From contig NZ_JANKMS010000001.1 in NCBI RefSeq assembly GCF_024649945.1, positions 1 through 64,000 of the forward strand: a stretch of DNA of 64,000 bases, read 5' to 3'. Shown piece after piece: positions 1 to 8,050 of the stretch; the stretch's first letter is position 1; every line of letters starts with the position of its first letter. Origin of the DNA: Flavobacterium panacis. Lineage in GTDB: Bacteria; Bacteroidota; Bacteroidia; Flavobacteriales; Flavobacteriaceae. The position numbers and the translations under genes were made by a program. The notes beneath the pieces are model-generated. The model did not search any database. It saw only the letters and a program-made list of their open reading frames with translations, and had not been told where the DNA came from.

Positions 1-151
1 CCCTTTTCCCGAGCCGAAAGGCTCGGGAGGAAACTTTCTAACAAAACAAATTACCTTTCTTTATCTCAGTATGTTAAGATATTGTTTTAATTATCAATTG
101 TCAATTATCAATTATTAATTAAAAAGATTGCCCAAAGCAATTATAACTTCT
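1..151 (+). other. 23S-5S rRNA spacer with GNRA-capped hairpin
   Basis: This stretch precedes the 5S gene, and no recognisable conserved 23S core is present, so I read it as the spacer just beyond the 23S gene (its 3' end may lie close to base 1). Positions 8-15 pair perfectly with 20-27 around a GAAA tetraloop, a stable hairpin that may take part in rRNA processing. Bases 92-120 are a low-complexity run of repeated TCAATT/ATTATCAATT units. No ORF is supported here. Confidence 0.6.
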
Positions 152-261
152 TAAGGTGGTTATTGCGGCGGGGCTCACCTCTTCCCATCCCGAACAGAGA
201 AGTTAAGCCCGCCTGCGCAGATGGTACTGCAATTATGTGGGAGAGTATGTCGTCGCCTTTC
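152..261 (+). rRNA. rrf: 5S ribosomal RNA
   Basis: Sequence and length (about 110 nt) match bacterial 5S rRNA. The 5' AAGGTG at 153-158 pairs with CGCCTT at 254-259 to form helix I. The internal conserved block around CCCATCCCGAACAG (185-198) and the loop that follows, with GAAGTTAAGCCC (200-211), are typical. It is the last rRNA of an operon whose 16S and 23S lie off the left edge. The exact ends are uncertain by one or two bases. Confidence 0.93.
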
Positions 262-266
262 TTTTG

Positions 267-297
267 AAAAACCCTGTTTGAAAACGGGGTTTTTTAT
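267..297 (+). terminator. Intrinsic terminator after 5S rRNA
   Basis: An A-rich left arm and ACCCTGTTT pair with a right arm containing ACGGGGT around a short loop, followed by a T run. It sits directly after the 5S gene and separates it from the tRNA pair. Confidence 0.8.
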
Positions 298-330
298 TCT
301 AACTTTTACTTATAGCAATATAAGTAATAT

Positions 331-403
331 GGTACCTTAGCTCAGATGGTAGAGCAATGGACTGAAAATCCATGTGTCCCTGGTTCGATCCCTGGAGGTA
401 CCA
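331..403 (+). tRNA. tRNA-Phe (anticodon GAA)
   Basis: A 73-nt cloverleaf. The acceptor arm GGTACCT (331-337) pairs with AGGTACC (396-402), with discriminator A at 403. The anticodon loop reads CTGAAAA, giving GAA. The T loop GGTTCGATCC is canonical. The 3' CCA is not encoded: the next bases are CAT. Only six bases separate it from tRNA-Leu, so the two are probably processed from one transcript. Confidence 0.95.
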
Positions 404-409
404 CATCAT

Positions 410-495
410 GCTCGGATGGTGAAATTGGTAGACACGCTGGACTTAAAATCCAGTGAACAGCAATGTTCGTGCGGGTTCAAGTCCCGCTCTGAGTA
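410..495 (+). tRNA. tRNA-Leu (anticodon UAA)
   Basis: An 86-nt class II tRNA with a long variable arm. Acceptor GCTCGGA (410-416) pairs with TCTGAGT (488-494), including G-U pairs. The anticodon stem CTGGA/TCCAG holds loop CTTAAAA, giving UAA. The T arm GGGTTCAAGTCCC is canonical. CCA is not encoded. Confidence 0.94.
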
Positions 496-500
496 CTAAA

Positions 501-538
501 ACTTCAATTAGCTTTTGTTAATTGAAGTTTTTTTTTTT
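501..538 (+). terminator. Intrinsic terminator after tRNA-Leu
   Basis: ACTTCAATTA pairs with TTAATTGAAGT (loop GCTTTTG) and is followed by an uninterrupted T run. It ends the rRNA/tRNA transcription unit. Confidence 0.88.
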
Positions 539-611
539 GCATAAAATTGTGGTCAGCTTTATAATTTTATATTTTTACCTTCTATTCCTAGATTTTTAAT
601 ATTTGTAAATT

Positions 612-1064
612 ATGCAAAACGTTTTTCTTAAGGTAGATTCTGATCAATTTATAAACAGAATTAAGCAACTTGATTCAAATAGACAACCTCTTTGGGGTAA
701 GAGGTCTGTCGATCAGATGTTGGCACACTGCAATGTTACGTATGAAATGGTTTATGATAATATTCATACTAAACCAAATGCTTTTATGAGATTTATTTTA
801 AAATCATTTGTAAAGAATAAAGTTGTAGATGAATCTTCTTATTCTAAAAATAGTAGAACGGCTCCTCAATTTATTATAACGGGAGATCGCAACTTTGATT
901 TGGAAAAAAATAGATTAATCTCTTATATAAGCAAAACACAGGAATTAGGAGAAAATGAATTTGAAGGAAAAGAATCTCTTTCTTTCGGAAAATTAACTTC
1001 TAAAGAATGGAATAATATGTTTGCTAAACATTTAGATCATCATTTTACTCAATTCGGAGTTTAA
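612..1064 (+). CDS. DUF1569 (DinB-like) protein
   Basis: A 150-residue cytoplasmic protein resembling the DUF1569 family of the DinB/YfiT-like four-helix fold. Visible hallmarks are the W-x-x-x-S-V-D-Q-M-L-A-H-C segment at about residues 28-40 and the C-terminal H-L-D-H-H-F-x-Q-F-G motif. In the DinB superfamily such histidines bind a metal. No signal peptide is present. The function is not established; some DinB-fold proteins are thiol-dependent transferases, but nothing here identifies a substrate. The next gene starts 17 bases downstream in the same direction. Confidence 0.75.
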   Translation: MQNVFLKVDSDQFINRIKQLDSNRQPLWGKRSVDQMLAHCNVTYEMVYDNIHTKPNAFMRFILKSFVKNKVVDESSYSKNSRTAPQFIITGDRNFDLEKNRLISYISKTQELGENEFEGKESLSFGKLTSKEWNNMFAKHLDHHFTQFGV

Positions 1065-1081
1065 CTTTTAAAGTTAGTAGT

Positions 1082-1516
1082 ATGAAAATTCATTATATAT
1101 TGTTTTTTATATTTTTTGGATTGATTTGTAATGCACAAAAGCAAGAAGTTCAAAAGAGTATTGAGATATTCTTTGAAGGATTTCATCAAAGGGATTCAGT
1201 AAAGATGAAATCAGTTTGTCTAGATCAAATTATTCTGCAATCTATTAGCGAAAGCAAAATAAAAGGTAATAAATTATCTACCGAAAATATAAGAGAATTC
1301 TATAAATCTATAGTGTCTATTCCTTTAACATTAAAGTTTCAAGAAAAAATATTAAGTTACAATATTCAGATTGATGGATCAATGGCTCATGTTTGGACTC
1401 CGTATGAGTTTTATTTAAATGATAAATTAAGCCATACAGGAGTAAATGCCTTTACATTGTTTAAAGAAAAAGATTCTTGGAAGATCATTTATTTAATTGA
1501 TACAAGAAGAAAGTAG
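1082..1516 (+). CDS. Secreted NTF2-like (SnoaL/DUF4440-type) protein
   Basis: A 144-residue protein with an N-terminal signal peptide (hydrophobic stretch about residues 4-17, cut expected after N-A). The body resembles the NTF2-like cone fold: an early segment with I-E-I-F-F-E-G-F-H-Q-R-D, a central V-W-T-P-Y-E-F-Y strand, and a C-terminal N-A-F-T-L-F-K-E-K-D-S-W-K-I strand pair typical of DUF4440/SnoaL proteins. It is probably periplasmic. No catalytic role can be assigned. It follows the DUF1569 gene and ends immediately against the convergent endonuclease III gene, with stop codons abutting at 1516/1517. Confidence 0.65.
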   Translation: MKIHYILFFIFFGLICNAQKQEVQKSIEIFFEGFHQRDSVKMKSVCLDQIILQSISESKIKGNKLSTENIREFYKSIVSIPLTLKFQEKILSYNIQIDGSMAHVWTPYEFYLNDKLSHTGVNAFTLFKEKDSWKIIYLIDTRRK

Positions 1517-2167
1517 TTAGTTTTTTAACATTTCGCTGTTGTAATACAGACAAATATCGGTTAAAAGGCATTCAGGACATTTTGGTTTTGGTCTGCATAT
1601 TTCACGTCCTAAAAATGAAATAGCCATTCCTATTTCTGACCAAATATTTTTGGGCAAAACTTGCATTAAATCTTTTTCTACTTTATTTCCGTCTTTCGAT
1701 TCTTTAATTATTCCAATTCTTGGCGCAACTCTTATTACATGTAGATCAGCAATAATTCCTTCAGCTGGTTTTCCTGTTTCTCTTAAAATTACATTTGCAG
1801 ATTTTCTACCAATTCCTTTTAATGCTGTCAATCCAGACATAGTTAATGGAATATCTTTATCTTCTTTTATCGTGCTTGCAATCTCCAGAAGCCATTGAGC
1901 TTTAGTTCCATAATTTCTAACTTTAGATATATAAGGTAAAAAAGTATCTATATCAGTTTTAGATAAACTATTTAGAGTTGGATATTTTTCAAATAAAACA
2001 GGAGAAATAGAATTAATATTAGCATCAGAATCCTGAGCAGATAAAACTACCATAATCAAAAGTTGATAAGTGTTTTGATAATCTAAAGGATGTTTTTTGC
2101 CTTTGTATTTTTTTAGAATGGGTTTTAATTTAATTTCCCAATTTTCTGTTTCACCAAATAAATCCAT
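1517..2167 (-). CDS. nth: Endonuclease III family DNA glycosylase/AP lyase
   Basis: A base-excision repair glycosylase that removes oxidised pyrimidines and nicks abasic sites. The helix-hairpin-helix lies at about residues 113-128 (L-K-G-I-G-R-K-S-A-N-V) with the catalytic lysine at K122, and the catalytic aspartate is D141 in A-D-L-H-V. Four C-terminal cysteines (C191, C197, C200, C206) fit the 4Fe-4S loop. Their spacing is C-x5-C-x2-C-x5-C, one residue shorter in the first gap than the C-x6-C of E. coli Nth. Length (216) is normal. The symbol is by family; a specialised paralogue in the same family cannot be excluded. Confidence 0.85.
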   Translation of the reverse strand: MDLFGETENWEIKLKPILKKYKGKKHPLDYQNTYQLLIMVVLSAQDSDANINSISPVLFEKYPTLNSLSKTDIDTFLPYISKVRNYGTKAQWLLEIASTIKEDKDIPLTMSGLTALKGIGRKSANVILRETGKPAEGIIADLHVIRVAPRIGIIKESKDGNKVEKDLMQVLPKNIWSEIGMAISFLGREICRPKPKCPECLLTDICLYYNSEMLKN

Positions 2168-2212
2168 TTTTAAAATTCTTTAATGTTGGTAATGAAGTGC
2201 TTATCTATAAAG

Positions 2213-3079
2213 TTACTTGATTTTAATGAATTCTAGAATTTTTTTGATAACATTTTGATTACCAAGTATTTTTCGATGTCCCAATCCATCCGTTAAAAAT
2301 AAAGAGCCATTTTTAAGATTTTCATGAATATGTATTCCTGCTTTTACAGAAACTTCTGGATCATCATTATCGTGAATTACTAAAACTGGAATATTAATCT
2401 TTTGAGCTGCTCTGTAAGCGGAAAAATCATCCATTTTGACTTGATATTGATCTTCAAAATATATTTTTAAACGGTCGCTAAATTCCTTTTTTAATTTTAG
2501 TTTCAGTACAAATTCATCTAAAATATCTTGTACAACATCTCCACTTCCAATGATAATTGCTTTGTTAACTTTTAAACCATCTTTTACTGCATTTAAAACA
2601 GACATTCCGCCAAGTGAATGTCCGATTGCAATTTCAAATGGTCCAAATTGCTTTTCAATTTCTAATATAGAAGCAATGAATTCAGACATTATAGTAGTCT
2701 TCCCTTCTGATTTTCCATGAGCAGGGGCGTCAAAACTAATTGTAGAGTAACCATTTTGTAATAACTCATCTGCTATTTTGAATAGTTGCGTTCCTCGGCC
2801 AGACCATCCGTGAACCAATAGAATTTTCTTGTCACTTTGTCCGTATTTATAAATTACAATGTTTTTGTTTATAGCAGGAACGTGAATATTTTTTTGTGAG
2901 CTTTTACTATTCATCTCAAATTCACGTTTAGGAACTTTATGTTTTATTGGTGTTGTAAAGATTCTTGCAGCAAATTTTGTTGCCAGATTTTTGGACACAA
3001 ATGCACAAACTTTCGCAGATATTATAATAAACTGTGGAATTTTTAAGGATCTAGTAGGATTAATTGCCTTTTTTGCCAT
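2213..3079 (-). CDS. Alpha/beta hydrolase
   Basis: A 288-residue alpha/beta hydrolase-fold protein. The oxyanion segment H-G-W-S-G lies at residues 90-94. The nucleophile elbow G-H-S-L-G-G has S155. A likely acid is D240 in H-D-N-D-D, and the catalytic histidine is H268 in G-L-G-H-R. A hydrophobic stretch at about residues 15-30 could associate with the membrane, but no clear signal peptide is visible. Substrate is unknown; it resembles general esterase or lipase-like hydrolases. It is transcribed alone, divergently from glgA. Confidence 0.8.
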   Translation of the reverse strand: MAKKAINPTRSLKIPQFIIISAKVCAFVSKNLATKFAARIFTTPIKHKVPKREFEMNSKSSQKNIHVPAINKNIVIYKYGQSDKKILLVHGWSGRGTQLFKIADELLQNGYSTISFDAPAHGKSEGKTTIMSEFIASILEIEKQFGPFEIAIGHSLGGMSVLNAVKDGLKVNKAIIIGSGDVVQDILDEFVLKLKLKKEFSDRLKIYFEDQYQVKMDDFSAYRAAQKINIPVLVIHDNDDPEVSVKAGIHIHENLKNGSLFLTDGLGHRKILGNQNVIKKILEFIKIK

Positions 3080-3197
3080 TTCAATAAAACTTATTTGTAA
3101 GCAGTACTCTGCCCGTTTTTTTGCTAAATTTAAAGAAAGATAAAAGTAGCATATTAATGATTGTTTCTTGAAAAATAATCACAAATTAATTTTTGAA

Positions 3198-4625
3198 ATG
3201 GAGATATTTCATATTAGTGCCGAATGTTATCCTATGGCTAAAGTAGGTGGTTTAGCTGACGTTGTAGGTGCTTTACCCAAATATCAAACCAATGCAGGAC
3301 ATGAGGTAAGAGTTGTAGTTCCTTGTTATGATACAAAATTTAAAGATGAAAATAGTTTTGAGTGCGTACATTGGGGAACAGTTAAACTTGGAAACTTTGA
3401 TTTTCCGTTTAGTGTCTTAAAAGAAAGCACTGATAAACTTGGTTATGAGTTGTATCTTATTGAGATTAATGAATTGTTTAATCGTCCAAATGTTTATGGT
3501 TATGAGGATGATATTGAGCGATTTTTGTCTTTTCAAATAGTTACATTAGATTGGATAATTGCAAGAAATCAAATTCCAGATATTATTAATTGTCATGATC
3601 ATCATACGGGGCTAATTCCGTTTCTTCTTCAATTTGCTTACAAGTATGAAACTTTAAAAGAGGTAAAAACAGTTATAACTATTCATAATGGTTTGTATCA
3701 GGGATGGTTTGGATTTGATAAATTATATTATCTACCAGAGTTTGATTTAAAACATGTAGGTTTTTTGGAATGGAACAATTCTATAAATTCTTTAGCAGTT
3801 GGAGTAAAATGCGCCAATGCTGTAACGACCGTTTCTCCAAGTTATTTAAATGAAATTAATTACAATGCAAATGGTTTAGAATCGTTGTTTAATTCAGTTA
3901 GAAATAAATCGAGAGGAATTTTAAACGGAATTGATTTTGAAGTGTGGAATCCTTCAAAAGATTCAACGATTGCAGAAAATTATTCGATAGAAAATTTTGA
4001 AGTAGGGAAACAGAAAAACAAAGAAAAATTGTGCGAGCAGTTTGATCTTGATCCATCAAAACCTTTGTTTAGTTTTATAGGACGTTTGTTTGAAGAAAAG
4101 GGAGGTGATTTGTTACCGCAAGCTTCTGCATTAGCATTGTCAGAACATTTTGAAGACATCAATATTCTAATTTTAGGTTCAGGAAAAGCTGAAATAGAAT
4201 CGCAATTAGTACAATTAAGAAACGACTACAAGGGCAACTATAATGTTTTTATAGGTTATAATGAAGAACTTGCACATTTGATTTATGCAGGTTCAGATTA
4301 TATTTTGATGCCCTCACGAGTAGAACCCTGTGGTCTCAATCAGATGTATGCTATGCGATATGGAACAATTCCAGTTGTTAGAAGAACAGGAGGTTTAAGG
4401 GATACCGTCATTGATTTTGGAGATGACGGAAATGGAGTATGCCATGATCAAGCATCTGTTGGGGATATCTGCTATTCTATAAATCGTGCAGTTAAATTAT
4501 ATGAGGATAAAATAAATTTCAATAAAGTAGTTCAAAGAGGAATGACGGCAGACCATTCCTGGGAGAGAGTTTGCCAAGAATATATCGAAATATACAACCT
4601 AATAATTGAGAAAAATGAAATTTAA
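3198..4625 (+). CDS. glgA: Glycogen synthase (ADP-glucose)
   Basis: Transfers glucose from ADP-glucose to the non-reducing end of a growing alpha-1,4-glucan. The GT5 signature K-V-G-G-L-A-D-V is at residues 15-22. The C-terminal nucleotide-sugar/catalytic segment V-E-P-C-G-L-N-Q starts at about residue 375, followed by R-T-G-G-L. I chose the ATG at 3198 (475 residues) because the family starts almost at its first strand (M-E-I-F-H-I-S-A-E). A TTG at 3168 would add ten residues. The last 11 bases overlap glgC, indicating translational coupling. It opens a glycogen operon. Confidence 0.93.
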   Translation: MEIFHISAECYPMAKVGGLADVVGALPKYQTNAGHEVRVVVPCYDTKFKDENSFECVHWGTVKLGNFDFPFSVLKESTDKLGYELYLIEINELFNRPNVYGYEDDIERFLSFQIVTLDWIIARNQIPDIINCHDHHTGLIPFLLQFAYKYETLKEVKTVITIHNGLYQGWFGFDKLYYLPEFDLKHVGFLEWNNSINSLAVGVKCANAVTTVSPSYLNEINYNANGLESLFNSVRNKSRGILNGIDFEVWNPSKDSTIAENYSIENFEVGKQKNKEKLCEQFDLDPSKPLFSFIGRLFEEKGGDLLPQASALALSEHFEDINILILGSGKAEIESQLVQLRNDYKGNYNVFIGYNEELAHLIYAGSDYILMPSRVEPCGLNQMYAMRYGTIPVVRRTGGLRDTVIDFGDDGNGVCHDQASVGDICYSINRAVKLYEDKINFNKVVQRGMTADHSWERVCQEYIEIYNLIIEKNEI

Positions 4626-5895
4626 AAAGAAAAATGTAGTTGCTATTATTTTAGGAGGAGGACAGGGATCACGTTTATTCCCATTAACAGAAACAAGATC
4701 AAAACCGGCTGTTCCAATTGGAGGAAAATATCGTTTGGTTGATATTCCAATTTCTAATTGTATCAATTCAGATATATTCAAAATATTTGTTTTGACACAG
4801 TTTAACTCTGCATCTTTAAATGCTCATATCAAAAATACTTTCAATTTTAGTATTTTAAGCCAATCGTTTGTCGATATTTTGGCGGCAGAACAAACTCCTG
4901 ATAATCCAACTTGGTTTCAGGGTACTGCAGATGCTGTTAGACAATGTATGTCACATTTTTTGAAACATGATTTCGATCATGCCTTAATTCTTTCAGGAGA
5001 TCAATTGTATCAAATGGATTTTAACGAAATGCTGGAGGCGCATATTGCAGCTGATGCCGAAATTTCTATTGCAACTTTACCAGTAAATGCTAAAGATGCT
5101 CCAGAATTTGGGATTCTTAAAACAGATCATGAAAATAATATTCATGCTTTTATCGAAAAACCGCATGCTTCTTTATTGCCTGAATGGGAATCGGAGGTGA
5201 GCGAACAAATGCAGGAAAAAGGTAAAAAATACTTGGCTTCAATGGGAATTTATATTTTTAATAAATCATTGTTGCAGGAATTAATGGCGAATCAGGAAAC
5301 TAAAGATTTTGGTAAAGAAATTATTCCGCAAGCCGTTGGAAAACACAAGATATTAAGTTATCAATACGAAGGATACTGGACTGATATTGGAAATATTGAA
5401 TCATTCTTTGAAGCGAATATTGGTTTAACAGCTGATATCCCAGAGTTTAATTTATTTGATAACGAAAATAAAATTTTCACAAGACCTCGATTACTTCCAC
5501 CATCAAAATTTAGAAACTCTATTATTAATCAGTCTTTAATTTCTGAAGGATGTATTATTAATGCCAAAGAAATTAAAAGTTCTGTAATCGGAATTCGTTC
5601 TAGAATTGGTGAAGGAACTGTTTTGGAAAATTGTTATGTAATGGGGAACGATTTTTATCAAGATTTGGATGAATTAAATCATGAAAGCAGTATAAGCAAA
5701 ATTCATGTTGGTATTGGAGAAAATTGTTTCATACAAAATGCTTTAATTGATAAAAATGTTCGTATTGGAAACAATGTTCATATTAGCGGGGGAAAACATT
5801 TGGATAATTTTACCAATGAATTATACAGCATAAAAGATGGAATTGTTGTTATAAAAAAAGGAGTAACACTTGCTGATAACTTTAGAATAGAATAA
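4615..5895 (+). CDS. glgC: Glucose-1-phosphate adenylyltransferase
   Basis: Makes ADP-glucose from glucose-1-phosphate and ATP, the committed step of bacterial glycogen synthesis. The nucleotidyltransferase motif L-G-G-G-Q-G-S-R-L is at residues 13-21 and K-P-A-V-P-I-G-G-K-Y-R-L-V-D at 30-43. The C-terminal third (after about residue 290) carries left-handed beta-helix hexapeptide-like repeats. The ATG at 4615 (426 residues) lies inside the end of glgA; an upstream TTG at 4606 is less likely. It is followed 46 bases later by glgB. Confidence 0.94.
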   Translation: MKFKKKNVVAIILGGGQGSRLFPLTETRSKPAVPIGGKYRLVDIPISNCINSDIFKIFVLTQFNSASLNAHIKNTFNFSILSQSFVDILAAEQTPDNPTWFQGTADAVRQCMSHFLKHDFDHALILSGDQLYQMDFNEMLEAHIAADAEISIATLPVNAKDAPEFGILKTDHENNIHAFIEKPHASLLPEWESEVSEQMQEKGKKYLASMGIYIFNKSLLQELMANQETKDFGKEIIPQAVGKHKILSYQYEGYWTDIGNIESFFEANIGLTADIPEFNLFDNENKIFTRPRLLPPSKFRNSIINQSLISEGCIINAKEIKSSVIGIRSRIGEGTVLENCYVMGNDFYQDLDELNHESSISKIHVGIGENCFIQNALIDKNVRIGNNVHISGGKHLDNFTNELYSIKDGIVVIKKGVTLADNFRIE

Positions 5896-5941
5896 AATTT
5901 AAAAAACAAATTCCAAATTCCAATTGCCTTAAAAACGACAC

Positions 5942-7846
5942 ATGACTAAAGTAATCGCACATTCACTATTTACGGACTTTGATATAGATTTATTTAAAGC
6001 TGGGAAACACTTTAAACTGTATGAAAAACTAGGAGCACATCTAATTGAAGTTGATGGAATAAAAGGCGTTTATTTTGCAGTTTGGGCTCCTACGGCTCAT
6101 TCTGTGTCGGTTGTTGGTGATTTTAATTATTGGACTTCAGGCGAGCATAATTTAAATGTTCGTTGGGATTCTTCAGGAATTTGGGAAGGATTTATTCCAG
6201 ATATTTCAAAAGGAGCGCTTTATAAATATAAAATTCAATCGAATATTAATGGAGTAGTAACAGAAAAAGCAGATCCTTTTGCTTTATATTGTGAAAAACC
6301 ACCGCATACAGCTTCAGTTGTTTGGGATTTGGACTATAAATGGAAAGATGAAAACTGGATGCAGAATCGCAAGGAAAAAAATGCGCTTGATAAACCGTAT
6401 TCAGTTTACGAAGTGCATATAGGTTCTTGGAAACGAGCTGATCATAACCGTTTCTTAAGTTATCTTGAATTGGCTGATGATTTGGTAAAATACGTAAAAG
6501 AAACTGGTTTTACTCATGTTGAATTTATGCCTGTAATGGAATATCCTTATGATCCTTCTTGGGGTTATCAATTGACTGGCTATTTTGCACCAACTTCTCG
6601 TTTCGGGAAACCGCAGGATTTTATGGTTTTAGTTGATAGACTGCATCAAGAAGGAATTGGAGTCATTTTAGACTGGGTTCCATCACATTTTCCAGATGAT
6701 GCACATGGTTTAGGTTTCTTTGATGGTTCTCATCTATACGAACATCCAGATCGTAGAAAAGGTTACCATCCAGATTGGAAAAGTTTGGTTTTTAATTATG
6801 GAAGAAATGAAGTAAGAGCTTTTTTGATAAGTAATGCTGTTTTCTGGCTTCAGAATTATCATATAGATGGATTACGAGTTGATGCTGTTGCTTCGATGCT
6901 GTATCTTGATTATTCTAGAAAAGATGGAGAATGGGAAGCTAATATTTTTGGCGGAAGAGAAAATTTAGACAGTATTAGTTTTCTTAAAGAATTTAATGAA
7001 GTAATCTATTCTAATTTCGATGGAGTTCAAACTATTGCAGAAGAAAGTACTTCGTTTCCAATGGTTTCTAGGCCAACTTCTTTTGGAGGATTAGGCTTTG
7101 GAATGAAATGGATGATGGGCTGGATGCATGATACTTTAAAGTATTTTCAAAAAGAAACAGTTTACAGAAAATACCATCAAAATGATTTGACTTTTTCGAT
7201 GACGTATGCATTTACGGAAAACTTTATGCTTCCGTTTTCTCATGACGAAGTAGTTTATGGAAAACAATCTCTTATTTACAAAATGCCAGGCGATGAATGG
7301 CAACGCTTTGCGAACCTGAGATTATTATATGGTTATATGCTTACGCATCCTGGAACAAAATTATTGTTTATGGGAGCCGAGTTTGGGCAAACCAATGAAT
7401 GGAATTTTGAACAAAGTTTAGATTGGCATTTACTTCAATATGATTTTCATTCGGGTATAAAAAGGTTAATTACAGATTTGAATCAATTATATAAAACGTA
7501 TCCTGCATTGTATGAGAAACAATTTACAGGAGAAGGTTTTGAATGGATTAATTATTCAGATCATCAAAATGCGGTTTTATCGTATATCCGAAAAGGAAAT
7601 AACCCAGACGAAAATGTAATTGTGGTATGTAATTTCACGCAAGTGGTACGAGAAAATTATAGAATTGGAATTCCGAAAAAAGGCAAATTAAACGAAATTT
7701 TCAATAGTGATGCTTCCGTTTATGGAGGAAGTGATATCAGAAATTCAAAAGCAATAAAAATCGAATCAATTTCTTATGACGGTAGAGAATTTTCGGCAGA
7801 ACTTATTTTGCCACCATTAAGCGTAACGGTATATTCTTTTAGTTAG
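5942..7846 (+). CDS. glgB: 1,4-alpha-glucan branching enzyme
   Basis: Introduces alpha-1,6 branches into glycogen. An N-terminal CBM48 domain (about residues 25-115; V-W-A-P-T-A-H-S-V-S-V-V-G-D-F-N-Y-W) precedes a GH13 barrel. The four GH13 regions are visible: D-W-V-P-S-H-F, G-L-R-V-D-A-V with nucleophile D314, I-A-E-E-S-T with acid/base E367, and S-H-D-E with H434-D435. Length 634 is full. A repeat-type stretch of the AAATTCC family lies in the 46-base gap upstream. Confidence 0.94.
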   Translation: MTKVIAHSLFTDFDIDLFKAGKHFKLYEKLGAHLIEVDGIKGVYFAVWAPTAHSVSVVGDFNYWTSGEHNLNVRWDSSGIWEGFIPDISKGALYKYKIQSNINGVVTEKADPFALYCEKPPHTASVVWDLDYKWKDENWMQNRKEKNALDKPYSVYEVHIGSWKRADHNRFLSYLELADDLVKYVKETGFTHVEFMPVMEYPYDPSWGYQLTGYFAPTSRFGKPQDFMVLVDRLHQEGIGVILDWVPSHFPDDAHGLGFFDGSHLYEHPDRRKGYHPDWKSLVFNYGRNEVRAFLISNAVFWLQNYHIDGLRVDAVASMLYLDYSRKDGEWEANIFGGRENLDSISFLKEFNEVIYSNFDGVQTIAEESTSFPMVSRPTSFGGLGFGMKWMMGWMHDTLKYFQKETVYRKYHQNDLTFSMTYAFTENFMLPFSHDEVVYGKQSLIYKMPGDEWQRFANLRLLYGYMLTHPGTKLLFMGAEFGQTNEWNFEQSLDWHLLQYDFHSGIKRLITDLNQLYKTYPALYEKQFTGEGFEWINYSDHQNAVLSYIRKGNNPDENVIVVCNFTQVVRENYRIGIPKKGKLNEIFNSDASVYGGSDIRNSKAIKIESISYDGREFSAELILPPLSVTVYSFS

Positions 7847-8050
7847 AAAAAATCTTAGAAACATTTTTAGAAGTTATTAATTTGTCATTTTAGCCGCTGA
7901 AAATTATCATATTGTTTATTTTTTGTTTTCTAATTATAAACTCAAACAGGAAAAACGTTTTCGTTAATAAACCTTTTATTCATAGGGCTTTATGATCTTT
8001 TTTTGTATGTTTGAAAGAAAGACAAAAGTTATAAATTAATTCACGGAGAT
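7847..8050 (+). promoter_or_regulatory. glgB to alpha-glucosidase intergenic region with palindrome and -7 box
   Basis: This gap separates the glycogen genes from the GH31 gene. It contains a perfect 10-bp palindrome AAAACGTTTT at 7952-7961, with further A/T-rich flanks, resembling sites bound by LacI-family sugar regulators. A TATGTTTG box at 8006-8013 fits the Bacteroidota -7 consensus about 37 bases before the GH31 start, but no good -33 element is visible. Both are sequence matches only. Confidence 0.35.
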
